NCBI RefSeq assembly: GCF_013820765.1
Contig: NZ_JABJVM010000013.1
Span: 1 to 64,000 of the forward strand
DNA length: 64,000 nucleotides
Reading direction: 5' to 3'
DNA from: Paenilisteria rustica
GTDB lineage: Bacteria > Bacillota > Bacilli > Lactobacillales > Listeriaceae
Shown here: one piece after another, positions 1 through 8,973 of the stretch
Numbering within the stretch: position 1 is the stretch's first letter
Layout of the letters: every line of letters starts with the position of its first letter
Position numbers and translations under genes: made by a program
The notes under the pieces: generated by a model
The model's input: the letters and a program-made list of their open reading frames with translations, nothing else
Told to the model about the DNA's origin: nothing
The model's database searches: none

Positions 1-124
1 TGGATTGGGTTTGGTCACTTTTATCTTAAAGGATTTTGATATTACTGTGTATTTTTTTGTCTTGAAATAAGAACAAAAAAATGTTGAGGCAGATTAATTT
101 CTACCCCAACATTTATTATAGAAC
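1..124 (-). mobile_element. End of an ISL3-type insertion sequence (transposase lies off the left edge)
   Basis: This stretch is about 95% identical by eye to 58926-59049, the noncoding end in front of an ISL3-type transposase remnant on the minus strand. It ends at the same point (TATAGAACC), which read on the minus strand begins GGTTCTATA, the terminal inverted repeat. It contains the imperfect hairpin TGTTGAGGCAGA / TCTACCCCAACA. By analogy the transposase gene would run leftwards out of the window. Whether that copy is intact cannot be seen. Confidence 0.75.
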
Positions 125-255
125 CTTAATTCCGATAAACGTTTTTTGCCCGAGTCTGTCATCAATTAGTAACTAAGATTTGAATCAATTGACACATACA
201 TTTTGACGTAAGTGTTGTATGATAGACATATAGTTGCGCGAAAGAGGATAGAAAT

Positions 256-1050
256 ATGAGAAATTGGGTGAGTGAGGCAATGAAAAAAGAGATATTGAAG
301 CAGCAAACGATTTATGTACATATGGATAATGTGATAAATAATGTTGTGACGAGCGGTATTACATTTTGTGATTTTATGAACGGTGTGATGACCCCACCTC
401 AAAATGTTTTGTTGTTAAAGCATCAATTTCCAGAGGCATCTTTCAATGCGCATACATCTTTTCATTACAGCGAAGTGAGCGATTTATCGGAATTGAAGAA
501 GGCTCCGGTTTCACAATATGCTGATTTTTGCTGGGTGGATTTTGAAGATCTTGATTTAGTGAATCAGTTAACGGCGCAAGAAGTGGCGGAATTACTTTAT
601 TTGGCGCATACGGGCAGGCATTTACGGTCCCCATTTTACTATAAACTACAAAATAATTTCATTTATTTAACGAAAGAGGATGGGCGCTATAATAAGGTCT
701 ATTACCGTAATTTAGACCAGTTTTACCATGTGCTTGGCTATGCGATTTGGAAAAATATGATGCAGATGACAACAGAGAAAATTGTCCTTCCCTTTATGAA
801 ACGGAAAAGAATTGCTGATATACCAACAGATTTATTGAAAAAGTTCGCGGAGTATTTCCGGGAGGGTGCATGTATTTCGTTTGACGATGCGGTGAAGACG
901 CGGAATCAGATTGAAGTGCCGATTGGCTTGAATTTAAAAGACGATATGCAAGAGTTGTTGCGTTCGAATGATTTAATTGAATATGAGCACGTGGTTGCCC
1001 ATTTAATCTATGATATGAAGCAAAATGAATGGTCTGTTATTGACGGTTAA
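256..1050 (+). CDS. Conserved hypothetical protein, 264 aa
   Basis: A single open frame with an AGAGGA ribosome binding site about eight bases before the ATG. The protein is soluble-looking, with no signal peptide or membrane segment, rich in aromatic residues and with an acidic-aromatic centre (WVDFEDLDLVNQL). I do not recognise the family. It stands alone between the IS end and the tetR locus, and its 3' end is followed by the palindromic repeat at 1079-1164, which could serve as a terminator. Codon use resembles the housekeeping genes nearby, so it does not look recently acquired. An ATG at 280 lacks a good ribosome binding site and was not chosen. Confidence 0.75.
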   Translation: MRNWVSEAMKKEILKQQTIYVHMDNVINNVVTSGITFCDFMNGVMTPPQNVLLLKHQFPEASFNAHTSFHYSEVSDLSELKKAPVSQYADFCWVDFEDLDLVNQLTAQEVAELLYLAHTGRHLRSPFYYKLQNNFIYLTKEDGRYNKVYYRNLDQFYHVLGYAIWKNMMQMTTEKIVLPFMKRKRIADIPTDLLKKFAEYFREGACISFDDAVKTRNQIEVPIGLNLKDDMQELLRSNDLIEYEHVVAHLIYDMKQNEWSVIDG

Positions 1051-1078
1051 TTGGACTTTGAGATTCCGCCAAACCTCA

Positions 1079-1164
1079 GCGTGTCAAAAAATGCTTAGAT
1101 TCTAGGCAAAGCCGAGCGTCGAAGCGCAGGCTTTAACGACGAGGGTGACTATTTTTTGACACGC
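1079..1164 (+). repeat. Palindromic dispersed repeat, copy A (short form)
   Basis: A perfect 14-bp inverted repeat (GCGTGTCAAAAAAT and ATTTTTTGACACGC) closes an interior that begins GCTTAGATTCTAGGC and contains AAAGCC and GGCTTT as an inner stem. The same interior occurs in reverse orientation at 2533-2658, but with a different closing stem and an extra internal hairpin. The A/T-rich closing stem could act as a terminator for the upstream gene. Confidence 0.7.
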
Positions 1165-1168
1165 AGGC

Positions 1169-1217
1169 TTTACGTTTCGTGTTTTTTTTGGTACAATAAA
1201 ACTAATGAATGTTAGTT
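1169..1217 (+). promoter_or_regulatory. tetR promoter with overlapping palindromic operator
   Basis: A TTTACG box at 1169-1174 lies 17 bp before TACAAT at 1192-1197. Directly after the -10 box is AACTAA-6-TTAGTT (1200-1217), a dyad of the kind TetR proteins bind. Its position over the likely transcription start implies autorepression. Inferred from sequence only. Confidence 0.5.
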
Positions 1218-1229
1218 AGGAGGTTTCGT

Positions 1230-1781
1230 ATGTCAAGTCAGCGTTTGAAAGAAGCGGCATTGCCACTTTTTGCGGAGCAGGGCTACGAGGGAACGGCGTT
1301 ATCGGAAATTGCGAAGGCGGTTGGAATTAAGACGCCATCTATTTACGCGCATTTTGCCTCGAAGGAAGCGTTGTTTTTGGAAATTTATCGAGATGTGATG
1401 CGGCATGAATTGGTGATGCTAGAAGAAGTTGCGAAGGAAAAGCACGACACGATGGAAGCAGAATTGCGTGCTTTCTTCTATAAAGTAACTGATTTTGGTG
1501 TGGATCCTGATGTGAAGCGATTTTTCCAACGCGCAATTTTCTTTCCACCACAATCACTCGCGAAGCAGATGGGTGAGGAGATGACGACATATGAAGCGAT
1601 GACGTCTGAATCTATTGGTGCGATTTTAGGCCAGAAGTTGGACGCGGTGCAGAAGGAGAAATGGATTTATGTGTTCTATTGTTTACTTGATGGATTGAGC
1701 TTGGAGCATGAAATCTATGATGTCGAGGATTTCGCGAAACGACGCGACGCAGCATGGGAAGCACTGGCAGCGTTATTGTAA
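1230..1781 (+). CDS. TetR/AcrR family transcriptional regulator
   Basis: A 183-aa regulator with the typical N-terminal helix-turn-helix (about residues 5-50: EQGYEGTALSEIAKAVGIK, then SIYAHFASKEALF) and an all-helical ligand-binding C-terminal part. I start it at ATG 1230 because GGAGG at 1219-1223 has proper spacing. An upstream ATG at 1209 would put the ribosome binding site inside the gene. It lies about 80 bp upstream of a pair of SMR transporter genes in the same direction and probably represses itself and that pair through the dyad at 1200-1217. Listeria genomes carry this tetR-SMR-SMR-ddl order. The ligand is unknown. Confidence 0.88.
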   Translation: MSSQRLKEAALPLFAEQGYEGTALSEIAKAVGIKTPSIYAHFASKEALFLEIYRDVMRHELVMLEEVAKEKHDTMEAELRAFFYKVTDFGVDPDVKRFFQRAIFFPPQSLAKQMGEEMTTYEAMTSESIGAILGQKLDAVQKEKWIYVFYCLLDGLSLEHEIYDVEDFAKRRDAAWEALAALL

Positions 1782-1865
1782 GAAAGAGAGGATGACCTTT
1801 CGGATACGTGATGGATCGTATTTTCAACAAATTTGGGACAGCCCAGTATCTAGGAGGAAAAAGTG

Positions 1866-2216
1866 ATGGCATGGATTTATTTAATGCTCGCTGGATTGTC
1901 TGAAATCGTTTGGGCGTTCGGTTTGAAGGAAGCGCACGGCTTTAGTAGGTTAGGATGGAGTTTATTAACGATTGCATTTTTAATCGTCAGTTTTTATTTA
2001 TTTGCGCGGGCGATGCGTAAGATTCCGATTGGGACGGCATATGCTGTTTTTACAGGGATTGGCGCGGCAGGAACGGCGATTATTGGGATGCTATTTTTGG
2101 ATGAATCGGCAAATCTTTGGAAAATTATCTCGCTGATTGTTCTGATTTCAGGGATTATTGGTCTGAAATTGGTGGATGGCGGCGCTAAGTCGGATGAAAA
2201 GGCTGGTGACGCGTGA
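1866..2216 (+). CDS. Small multidrug resistance (SMR) transporter, first subunit
   Basis: A 116-aa protein with four hydrophobic segments and the SMR membrane-embedded glutamate near the N-terminus (MLAGLSEIVWAF). It also has the loop sequence GTAYAVFTGIGAAGTA shared by EbrA/EmrE/SugE-type proteins. ATG 1866 is preferred over GTG 1863 because AGGAGG (1852-1857) is spaced eight bases away. The stop codon overlaps the next gene's ATG by one base, so the two subunits are translationally coupled. Paired SMR genes of unequal sequence usually form an asymmetric heterodimer exporting cationic compounds by proton antiport. Guanidinium export is an alternative, but no guanidine riboswitch was found upstream. 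Confidence 0.88.
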   Translation: MAWIYLMLAGLSEIVWAFGLKEAHGFSRLGWSLLTIAFLIVSFYLFARAMRKIPIGTAYAVFTGIGAAGTAIIGMLFLDESANLWKIISLIVLISGIIGLKLVDGGAKSDEKAGDA

Positions 2217-2536
2217 TGGCATGGATTTTTCTGTTGATTGCTGGACTGTGTGAAATGGCTTTTGTCGTGATGATGAAGCTTTCTGAAGGATTTAAGAAGA
2301 TGAACTATTCGATATATACGGTTCTGTTTATGATTGCGAGTTTCTTCTTGCTCTCGCTTGCTTTGAAGACGATTCCGATTGGGACGGGCTACGCGATTTG
2401 GACTGGAATTGGCGCAGTTGGCTCTGTCGTGATGGGAATGTTACTTTTTAAGGAGAAGAAGAGTGCGCTAAAACTCTTATTTATTACGCTAATTGTGGCG
2501 GGAGTTATTGGCCTAAAACTCACCAGCGGGGTCTAA
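2216..2536 (+). CDS. Small multidrug resistance (SMR) transporter, second subunit
   Basis: A 106-aa four-helix protein homologous to the preceding gene (LIAGLCEMAFVVMMKLSEGF with the conserved Glu, and GTGYAIWTGIGAVGS). Its ATG shares a base with the stop of the first subunit (TGATG), typical of SMR partners made in equal amounts. The short charged C-terminal tail of the first subunit is missing here. It probably works as a heterodimer with the first subunit in the membrane, under control of the TetR gene upstream. The substrate is not deducible from sequence. Confidence 0.88.
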   Translation: MAWIFLLIAGLCEMAFVVMMKLSEGFKKMNYSIYTVLFMIASFFLLSLALKTIPIGTGYAIWTGIGAVGSVVMGMLLFKEKKSALKLLFITLIVAGVIGLKLTSGV

Positions 2537-2658
2537 ACGTGGCGACAAACGCTCATCTTCGTCGTTAAAGCCTGTGCTTCGGTGCTCACGTACAAATCGT
2601 ACGCTCCGCTCCGATGCTCGGCTTTGCCTAGAATCTAAGCATTTGTCGCCATGTTTAG
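2533..2658 (-). repeat. Palindromic dispersed repeat, copy B (long form)
   Basis: The reverse complement has the same interior as 1079-1164 (GCTTAGATTCTAGGC ... CAGGCTTTAACGACGA) but carries about 31 extra bases forming a hairpin around CGTAC/GTACG. The closing stem is a different 21-bp arm (CTAAACGTGGCGACAA and its near-complement), whose two mismatches would be G:U in RNA. It follows the second SMR gene and precedes the ddl promoter, so it may double as a terminator. Confidence 0.7.
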
Positions 2659-2799
2659 GATTCGGCGGGGCACTGGGGATTAAAGACTAGCCATTAGAGA
2701 TTTGAGCGCTGAGAAATTTTTTCGGTGCTTTTTCTGTTATTCCGCCGAAAACGTGTTAAAATAGATTGTATTGATTTAGGTAGTAAACGGAGGGGTAAT

Positions 2800-3918
2800 A
2801 TGAAAACAAAATTAGTGCTTTTATATGGTGGGAAATCGGCGGAACACGAGATCTCCTTACAGACGGCTTTTTCGGTGATTAATGCGCTGGAATTCGATAA
2901 ATTTGAAGTAAAACCGATTTACATAACGAACGTGGGTGACTGGATTCAAGGTCCGGATTTGATTGGGAAATTGGACTTTGTGGAGCAATTGCGTTTTGAG
3001 CAAATGGATGCTCTGAGGCTCACGGAAACAAAAGATGCGGCATCACATGGCTTAGCGGTTAGTCCAGCTTCTTTGCGTGAAGAGGGCGACATGGACCAAA
3101 TGGTTGTTTTCCCACTATTGCACGGACCAAATGGCGAAGATGGCACAGTGCAGGGCTTGTTAGAGGTTCTGAATTTACCTTATGTTGGAGCGGGAGTCTT
3201 GGCTTCGGCGGCGGCAATGGATAAAATTGTGATGAAAATGGTGTTTGCTGATGCGGGCATTCCGCAAGTTCCAGCTGTACCTGTCCGTGCAATCGAATGG
3301 CAAGAAACGCAAGACGAGATGGTTGCAAAAATTGAGGCGGCGCTTGTTTATCCGGTTTTTGTGAAACCAGCGAATCTTGGTTCGAGTGTGGGAATCAGCA
3401 AGGCAACAGATCGCACGACGCTTGTTGCGGCAATGGTGGAGGCGCTTCGTTATGACCACCGAATCGTTGTGGAGCAGGGCGTTGTGGCTCGCGAAGTGGA
3501 GATTGCCGTTCTTGGTAATGACACGCCAGCTTGTTCTGTTGCGGGAGAAATCATTCCAAAAGGTGCGGAGGCCGTGTTCTATGATTACCGAGCGAAGTAT
3601 CAAGATAACGATACGGTGATGGCGATTCCAGCAGAGCTTGATTCCGCGATTTATGATCAATTGGTGGATTATGCAAAACGTGCTTTCCTCGGCCTCGATG
3701 GTAGTGGACTTGTGCGCGCGGACTTCTTTGTTACAGACGATAATCAGATTTTCTTAAATGAGGTCAATACGATGCCAGGATTTACACCATACAGTATGTA
3801 CCCGCTACTTTGGCAGGAAACAGGTTTGCCATATTCCGAGCTAATCGTGAAATTAGTTGAGCTTGCAAAAGAACGACATGATGCGAAAAATAAATTGAAA
3901 TATACATTAGAAGATTAA
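2800..3918 (+). CDS. ddl: D-alanine--D-alanine ligase
   Basis: A 372-aa ATP-grasp enzyme that joins two D-alanines for the peptidoglycan stem peptide. Visible signatures are GGKSAEHEISLQTAF at the N-terminus, the ATP-binding segment FVKPANLGSSVGI in the middle, and NEVNTMPGFT near the C-terminus. The ATG at 2800 follows GGAGGGG. An in-frame upstream extension to 2725 has no ribosome binding site and was rejected. A TAAAAT box lies upstream at about 2756-2761. murF, which uses the dipeptide product, follows directly, and alr at 22813 supplies D-alanine. Confidence 0.97.
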   Translation: MKTKLVLLYGGKSAEHEISLQTAFSVINALEFDKFEVKPIYITNVGDWIQGPDLIGKLDFVEQLRFEQMDALRLTETKDAASHGLAVSPASLREEGDMDQMVVFPLLHGPNGEDGTVQGLLEVLNLPYVGAGVLASAAAMDKIVMKMVFADAGIPQVPAVPVRAIEWQETQDEMVAKIEAALVYPVFVKPANLGSSVGISKATDRTTLVAAMVEALRYDHRIVVEQGVVAREVEIAVLGNDTPACSVAGEIIPKGAEAVFYDYRAKYQDNDTVMAIPAELDSAIYDQLVDYAKRAFLGLDGSGLVRADFFVTDDNQIFLNEVNTMPGFTPYSMYPLLWQETGLPYSELIVKLVELAKERHDAKNKLKYTLED

Positions 3919-3929
3919 TCAGAATGAGG

Positions 3930-3959
3930 AAAGCAGTGCCAAATGCGGACTGCTTTTTT
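3930..3959 (+). terminator. Hairpin with T-run between ddl and murF
   Basis: AAAGCAGT and ACTGCTTT form an 8-bp stem followed by a short T tract. Only about 25 bases separate it from the murF start, so it may be a partial terminator that lowers murF expression relative to ddl. Confidence 0.6.
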
Positions 3960-3983
3960 CTCGGAATTTTGGAGGGTGACGAA

Positions 3984-5348
3984 TTGAAAAAAACGATAGC
4001 AGAAATTGCAGACATGATTTCTATTCTAAATGATGTAAGTGAATGGCGTGACATCGAGTTAACAGGTGTTTGCTTTGATACGCGTCAAATAAAGGCGGGA
4101 GACCTATTTGTACCTTTTGTCGGGGAATCTCGTGATGGACACGCATTTGTGAAAGATGCACATGAGGCGGGAGCAAGCGCGGCATTCTGGCAAAAAGATG
4201 TGCCGAATCCACCAGCAGGCGTTCCAGTTTTGATGGTGGAAGACACATTAACGGCGCTGCAAGACTTGGCGAAAGCATATTTACACGAGGTAAATCCAAA
4301 AACAATCGCAATTACAGGAAGTAACGGCAAAACAACGACGAAAGACATTATGGCAGCAATCGTAGCATCGAAATATCGCGTACATAAAACCGGTGGGAAT
4401 TTTAATAATCACATCGGGTTACCGTTCACGATTCTTAGCATGCCTGCGGATACAGAGGTTGCAGTGCTTGAGATGGGTATGAATCATCGCCACGAAATCG
4501 AAGTCCTTACAAAAATTGTGAATCCAGATATCGCGCTGATTACCAACGTTGGTGAGGCTCATTTGGAGCATTTAGGATCACGTGAAGAAATCGCCAAAGC
4601 CAAAATGGAGATAACAGCAGGCTTGGCGTCCACTAGTTTATTAATTTATCCGAGTGAAGAGGAACTTCTGAAACCACTAATAACCGACCAATATCGCGTC
4701 TCTACTTTTGGTGAAAAAGGTGATTTACATCCGCTGATGATGCGTACAGAAATGGAAGGCACGTCCTTCACGACAAATGCGGCACCAGAGGTCGAAATTT
4801 TCGTGCCAATCGTTGGGGAGCATAACGTTTTCAATACAATGGCCGCGATGTTAGCCGCGAACGAACTCGCCATCTCAGCACTTGATGTAAAAGAAGCTTT
4901 GGCGAATATGGAGCGCTCTAATAGCCGCTTAGAATGGCTGGTCGGCACAAAAGGTAGCGATATTTTAAACGATGCATACAATTCGAGTCCAACCGCTCTA
5001 ATGGCTGTTTTAAAGACGTTTATGCATCTAAACGCTGGCGATAAAAAGAAATTTGTCGTCGTGGCGGATATGCTCGAGCTGGGCGAGGACGCAGATTTGT
5101 TCCACTACAAAGCCGGAAAATCCATCGAAAAAGGAAGCATCGACGCTGTGTTTGCTTATGGAACTCACATCGAAGCATTTACAAAAGCGGCTTCAGAGCA
5201 AATCGGCGCGGAGAACGTCTTTTATTTTAAATCGAAGGATGCACTCAAAACAGCCTTATTAGCTGAGCTTACTGGTAATGAATATATCATGGTCAAAGGC
5301 TCGTACGGAATGGGATTAAAAGATATTGTAGAAGCATTAACAAATTAA
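3984..5348 (+). CDS. murF: UDP-N-acetylmuramoyl-tripeptide--D-alanyl-D-alanine ligase
   Basis: A 454-aa Mur ligase that adds D-Ala-D-Ala to the UDP-MurNAc tripeptide in the cytoplasm. It has the Mur ligase N-terminal domain (FDTRQIKAGDLFVPF), the P-loop GSNGKTTTKD, the central EMGMNHRHEI region and the C-terminal domain with NDAYNSSP. The start is TTG at 3984, eight bases after GGAGGG; starting at 3924 would place the whole hairpin inside the gene. It follows ddl, so dipeptide synthesis and its attachment are encoded together. A strong bidirectional terminator follows. Confidence 0.96.
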   Translation: MKKTIAEIADMISILNDVSEWRDIELTGVCFDTRQIKAGDLFVPFVGESRDGHAFVKDAHEAGASAAFWQKDVPNPPAGVPVLMVEDTLTALQDLAKAYLHEVNPKTIAITGSNGKTTTKDIMAAIVASKYRVHKTGGNFNNHIGLPFTILSMPADTEVAVLEMGMNHRHEIEVLTKIVNPDIALITNVGEAHLEHLGSREEIAKAKMEITAGLASTSLLIYPSEEELLKPLITDQYRVSTFGEKGDLHPLMMRTEMEGTSFTTNAAPEVEIFVPIVGEHNVFNTMAAMLAANELAISALDVKEALANMERSNSRLEWLVGTKGSDILNDAYNSSPTALMAVLKTFMHLNAGDKKKFVVVADMLELGEDADLFHYKAGKSIEKGSIDAVFAYGTHIEAFTKAASEQIGAENVFYFKSKDALKTALLAELTGNEYIMVKGSYGMGLKDIVEALTN

Positions 5349-5353
5349 ATCAG

Positions 5354-5402
5354 AAAAACAGTCATACAAAATCTTAAATCCGATTTTGTATGACTGTTTT
5401 TT
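5354..5402. terminator. Bidirectional terminator between murF and the M60 peptidase gene
   Basis: A perfect 20-bp inverted repeat (5354-5373 with 5382-5401), with A-runs on the left and T-runs on the right. It serves the two convergent genes murF (+) and the peptidase (-). Confidence 0.9.
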
Positions 5403-5406
5403 AGTT

Positions 5407-8400
5407 TTATTTTAAACGTATTGTTTTTCTAGATAGTTCTTTATACTGAGCGTCCACAGCTACGATTTCTACAAGATCTGTGGCATTTGTGATGAGATAG
5501 TTTGCGCTAGTAAAGGTGTAACTGCCATTTGTCGTCGTGGCTTGCTGTGCCACTTTCCCATTTACCCACAAGCGGATTTTAGAAATATCACTTCCAAAGG
5601 CGCCAGTAATTGTTTTGTCTCCAAGATTAAATGGCGCGATTGTAAATGTATTATTCAAGGGCTCTGTATCCGTTAACTTCACAGAGATACGATTTACTTC
5701 CTGATATTGCTTATCAACACCGACAATCTCCACTTTATCCCCTGCTTTTATAAAGGAAGCGACGTTAGCGAAACTATAACTACCATCTGCGTTACTGATA
5801 GCTTGTGTTGCCACTTTCCCATTCACCCATAAACGAACTTTAAAAATATTTTTACCAAAAGTACCAGATAGGGTGCTGGAATCGATGGTATAGGATCCGA
5901 CAGTTAGTTCATTTCCAGTTGCAGGTACTGCTTTCATCGGGATCGTTATACGTTTCTTTTCAACATAAGCTGCGTCAACGCCAACGATTTCAATTTTATC
6001 CGTTGATTTTGTAATAAAACTTGCCGCATTATTAAAGCTAAACGTCCCATCGGCATTGGTAGTCGCTTGAGTTACAACCATGCCGTTAACCCAAAGGCGA
6101 ACTTTAGCGATATTTTTACTAAATGTTCCTTTTAAAGCAACATCTCCAAAAGTATAATTGTTAGCTGTCAATGTATAGATTTGAGCTGGCTCAGAGACGG
6201 TGACAGGAATTGTTTGTGTGACACTGGTATTTTTCTTGGATGTAACTGTAATCGTTGCTGAACCTTGTTTAAGAGCTTTCCAATTTCCATCTTCATCAAT
6301 ACTTATGATGGAAGGATTTGATGTTGTATAGAGAACTTCTTGATTTGCTTTTGCAGGTTTTACGGTTGTATTTAGCTTGCCGTTTTCTCCTGTATAGGCT
6401 GCTATTTTGGTTGCGTCAACAGTTAGCGCGGTTGGTTTGTCTGTTTTTACGATTTGTGTTGCGGCGAGGCTAGTCACACCATACAGTTTATACGTTAGAT
6501 CCACGCGCATACCTTCTACTAATTTTATAGAGTATTGATTCAAAGGCATGCTAATGTTACTGGTGTCATCCACGGGATAGCCGTACAACCTATAAGTACC
6601 ATCAAGCTGGAAAACAGTGAGGGTACATACTGTTCCTGTAGGCTGACTCCCAGTAATTATTGTGTCATCTACGTAAATATCGTTTAGAGTGGGAGCTGTA
6701 ACATGACTTTTTGGATCAAGTGTGGTCGTTGGCAACACATCTTTGTACTCGGTTAGTAGCGACGATTGTGCGGGCTCATCAAGAAGCTGAATCGCCAAAA
6801 GGAGATCATTTTTTAGAGCTACATAAGGGCTGTTTAGCATTGTTTCATTGTTGCGCAGCGTTTGTGCTGCCGATGAGATGAGTGGTGTTAGTAATGTCGA
6901 CGCGTTTACTTTTGTCCCATCTTGTTGTAAGCCCAATTTAGTAACGGTAAATGTGTGTGTCGTGTTACTCGGATCTAGGATAGTTAGGTTGTCTACAGAT
7001 ATACTCATATTGTGGTACACACGGATTTTGTAACCTTCTTTAATTTCGCAGGTTTGAATCCCGCGTTTCATGGAGCTATTACCATTTGCTTCTTTTGAAA
7101 AAACGACCTGGTTATCCAGATTAAGAACCTCTATTTTAGAAAATAATTTATCACCCAGCGCCTTATTTGGCGTTTCGTAAATAGTATCTATACTCAACTT
7201 TTCATTATTTAAATCTACGCTCATTGTTTCGACTTCGCTATTGTTAATTCCTGTGAGATGCATGGTTTGGTTTGTTAAATCAGATGTTTTCTTAGGCATA
7301 TATTTTACAGGAATAGTAGTGGTTTCATTTTTGACACGAAGATATTGTGTGTCGACACTGTATTTTGTTGTGTTACCGGTAGGCATATCCAGTGAATAGA
7401 TACCTACTGGTAGTTCGCCAAGATACACAGATGAGCCAGTTATCCCTACTTGTCGAACAATTTTATTGCCATTTCTAATAACGATTATTTTATTTTTAAT
7501 CTGAGCGATATCATCAATACTTAAATTGAGTCTTGCCGTGCCAGTCAAGTTTGTAGAGGCTAACTGATCTGTGTCAACTAATTTAAATGGAGATGGGATG
7601 TTTAATTGTTTTTGCACATCTGGGAGCTTCTCTGCTGTTACTAATTCAGAAAGAGCAGTTACAGGTTTCCCCTTTTTGTAATAATTCTCAGTCTGTTGCG
7701 CTTGTGAGATTCTTCCGCCAGCTGATACGAGTGCTGGTGTGAAATCAAAGCCACTAACTTCTCCGTAATATTTCGATATTTGATCAAGTAATAAATTATT
7801 TTTAGCGATAAAACCAGGCTGATTAGCTAATTTACGATATTCTTGATAGAAATGCGTCAACCCTTTGTCATTTGTTTTTTCATTAAGAGCAACAAGCATT
7901 TCAAGTTTTTCAAGAGGTCCCCAGTTATCTAGAGGAACATGGTCTTGTTGCCAAAGCTTATCGATAGCTGCGTCACTTCTTGCTTTGCCAGCTCCCTCAT
8001 AAAAATAGCCTTTTGTATAGACATCATCACCGAAAAGCTTTTTTTCATAAATAGTGACATATTGATTATTCCAAACCTCATTAACATTGAATCCGGAGAA
8101 ATAAGGATTTGCTATCATACTAATCATTGGGTCTAGGAAGGCACCTTGGTATCCATGACCAATCTCATGCAAAGCAATCATAGGCTCTTTTTTCGATAGC
8201 CAGATATCAGCAATGCTGTCCGCGGTGGCATAAGTAGAGTCAGTCGTATATGCAGCACTCGAGCCTTTATATCCATTAATATTTGCTTGAACAAAATATT
8301 TATTAGGAATATTTTTGTCTGTAGGGTTTTCAGGTGTAAACGATAGTCCTGTTACTTGATTTAAAGTTTCAAAAATATCAGTATAGTAGTCAAAAAGATT

Positions 8401-8973
8401 ATCAATGGAGCTGAAATCGTCCATGTTTTTCAGATATTCTTTATCTTTTTTTGGAACTAAGAATTGGACATAATCAGATGTAAGTAGAGCATAGGAAGAA
8501 TTTTCTGTATCCCATTTATTGAAAAATACCTCCTGATTATCTCCTTGTTCATAGATTGGTAAAGGTGTCATTTCGTCCGTCACTCGGTACTCAAGAATAG
8601 GCTTTTCTTTTGTATAAGGTGTTCTAACGAAAGGAACTAAGTCGACAGTGTTTTGTAATGTTTCCCATTCTGATGTAACATAAGCAAAGTTCTTTTTTGT
8701 GCCGTCTCCAACCATTTCAACTTGAAGGTCATCTGTGAATTTAGGATTGGTTTGGCGTACTTCAAGTTTCACATTCGCTGGAATAATGATACCAAGCGAT
8801 TGCTTGTCGTGCGATATACCTTTCGTCATCCCAGCATTTCTTAGCCAAGTGGGGTCTTCAAGTGTATATATTTCTTTAGTCTTGACTTCATCAGCGTGGA
8901 CAATAGGAGAAAAACCCCCTATAAAAATAATAGCTGATAAAATAAATAGTGTGCGAATAAACCATTTCAACAT
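5407..8973 (-). CDS. Secreted M60-type (enhancin-like) zinc metallopeptidase with Ig-like repeats
   Basis: An 1188-aa exported protein. It has an N-terminal signal peptide (hydrophobic residues 5-24, cleavage near VHADE) and an M60/enhancin-type catalytic region with the zinc motif HEIGHGYQ at about 269-276 and a glutamate about 26 residues later (NVNEVWNN). A long middle region follows, then a Big_2-like Ig domain (about 865-950) and three homologous C-terminal repeats, each with a VRLWVNG or IRLWVNG core. There is no LPXTG, GW or LysM anchor, so it is probably released or held by the repeats. M60 enzymes act on mucin-type glycoproteins, which suggests a role at a host or mucus surface. GGGAG precedes the ATG. 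Confidence 0.85.
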   Translation of the reverse strand: MLKWFIRTLFILSAIIFIGGFSPIVHADEVKTKEIYTLEDPTWLRNAGMTKGISHDKQSLGIIIPANVKLEVRQTNPKFTDDLQVEMVGDGTKKNFAYVTSEWETLQNTVDLVPFVRTPYTKEKPILEYRVTDEMTPLPIYEQGDNQEVFFNKWDTENSSYALLTSDYVQFLVPKKDKEYLKNMDDFSSIDNLFDYYTDIFETLNQVTGLSFTPENPTDKNIPNKYFVQANINGYKGSSAAYTTDSTYATADSIADIWLSKKEPMIALHEIGHGYQGAFLDPMISMIANPYFSGFNVNEVWNNQYVTIYEKKLFGDDVYTKGYFYEGAGKARSDAAIDKLWQQDHVPLDNWGPLEKLEMLVALNEKTNDKGLTHFYQEYRKLANQPGFIAKNNLLLDQISKYYGEVSGFDFTPALVSAGGRISQAQQTENYYKKGKPVTALSELVTAEKLPDVQKQLNIPSPFKLVDTDQLASTNLTGTARLNLSIDDIAQIKNKIIVIRNGNKIVRQVGITGSSVYLGELPVGIYSLDMPTGNTTKYSVDTQYLRVKNETTTIPVKYMPKKTSDLTNQTMHLTGINNSEVETMSVDLNNEKLSIDTIYETPNKALGDKLFSKIEVLNLDNQVVFSKEANGNSSMKRGIQTCEIKEGYKIRVYHNMSISVDNLTILDPSNTTHTFTVTKLGLQQDGTKVNASTLLTPLISSAAQTLRNNETMLNSPYVALKNDLLLAIQLLDEPAQSSLLTEYKDVLPTTTLDPKSHVTAPTLNDIYVDDTIITGSQPTGTVCTLTVFQLDGTYRLYGYPVDDTSNISMPLNQYSIKLVEGMRVDLTYKLYGVTSLAATQIVKTDKPTALTVDATKIAAYTGENGKLNTTVKPAKANQEVLYTTSNPSIISIDEDGNWKALKQGSATITVTSKKNTSVTQTIPVTVSEPAQIYTLTANNYTFGDVALKGTFSKNIAKVRLWVNGMVVTQATTNADGTFSFNNAASFITKSTDKIEIVGVDAAYVEKKRITIPMKAVPATGNELTVGSYTIDSSTLSGTFGKNIFKVRLWVNGKVATQAISNADGSYSFANVASFIKAGDKVEIVGVDKQYQEVNRISVKLTDTEPLNNTFTIAPFNLGDKTITGAFGSDISKIRLWVNGKVAQQATTTNGSYTFTSANYLITNATDLVEIVAVDAQYKELSRKTIRLK

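Noticed and set aside
1787-1860. Possible guanidine riboswitch before the SMR pair
   Set aside because: The 75-base gap has neither the ykkC-III nor mini-ykkC hallmarks (no paired ACGR hairpins), so guanidine control is not supported.
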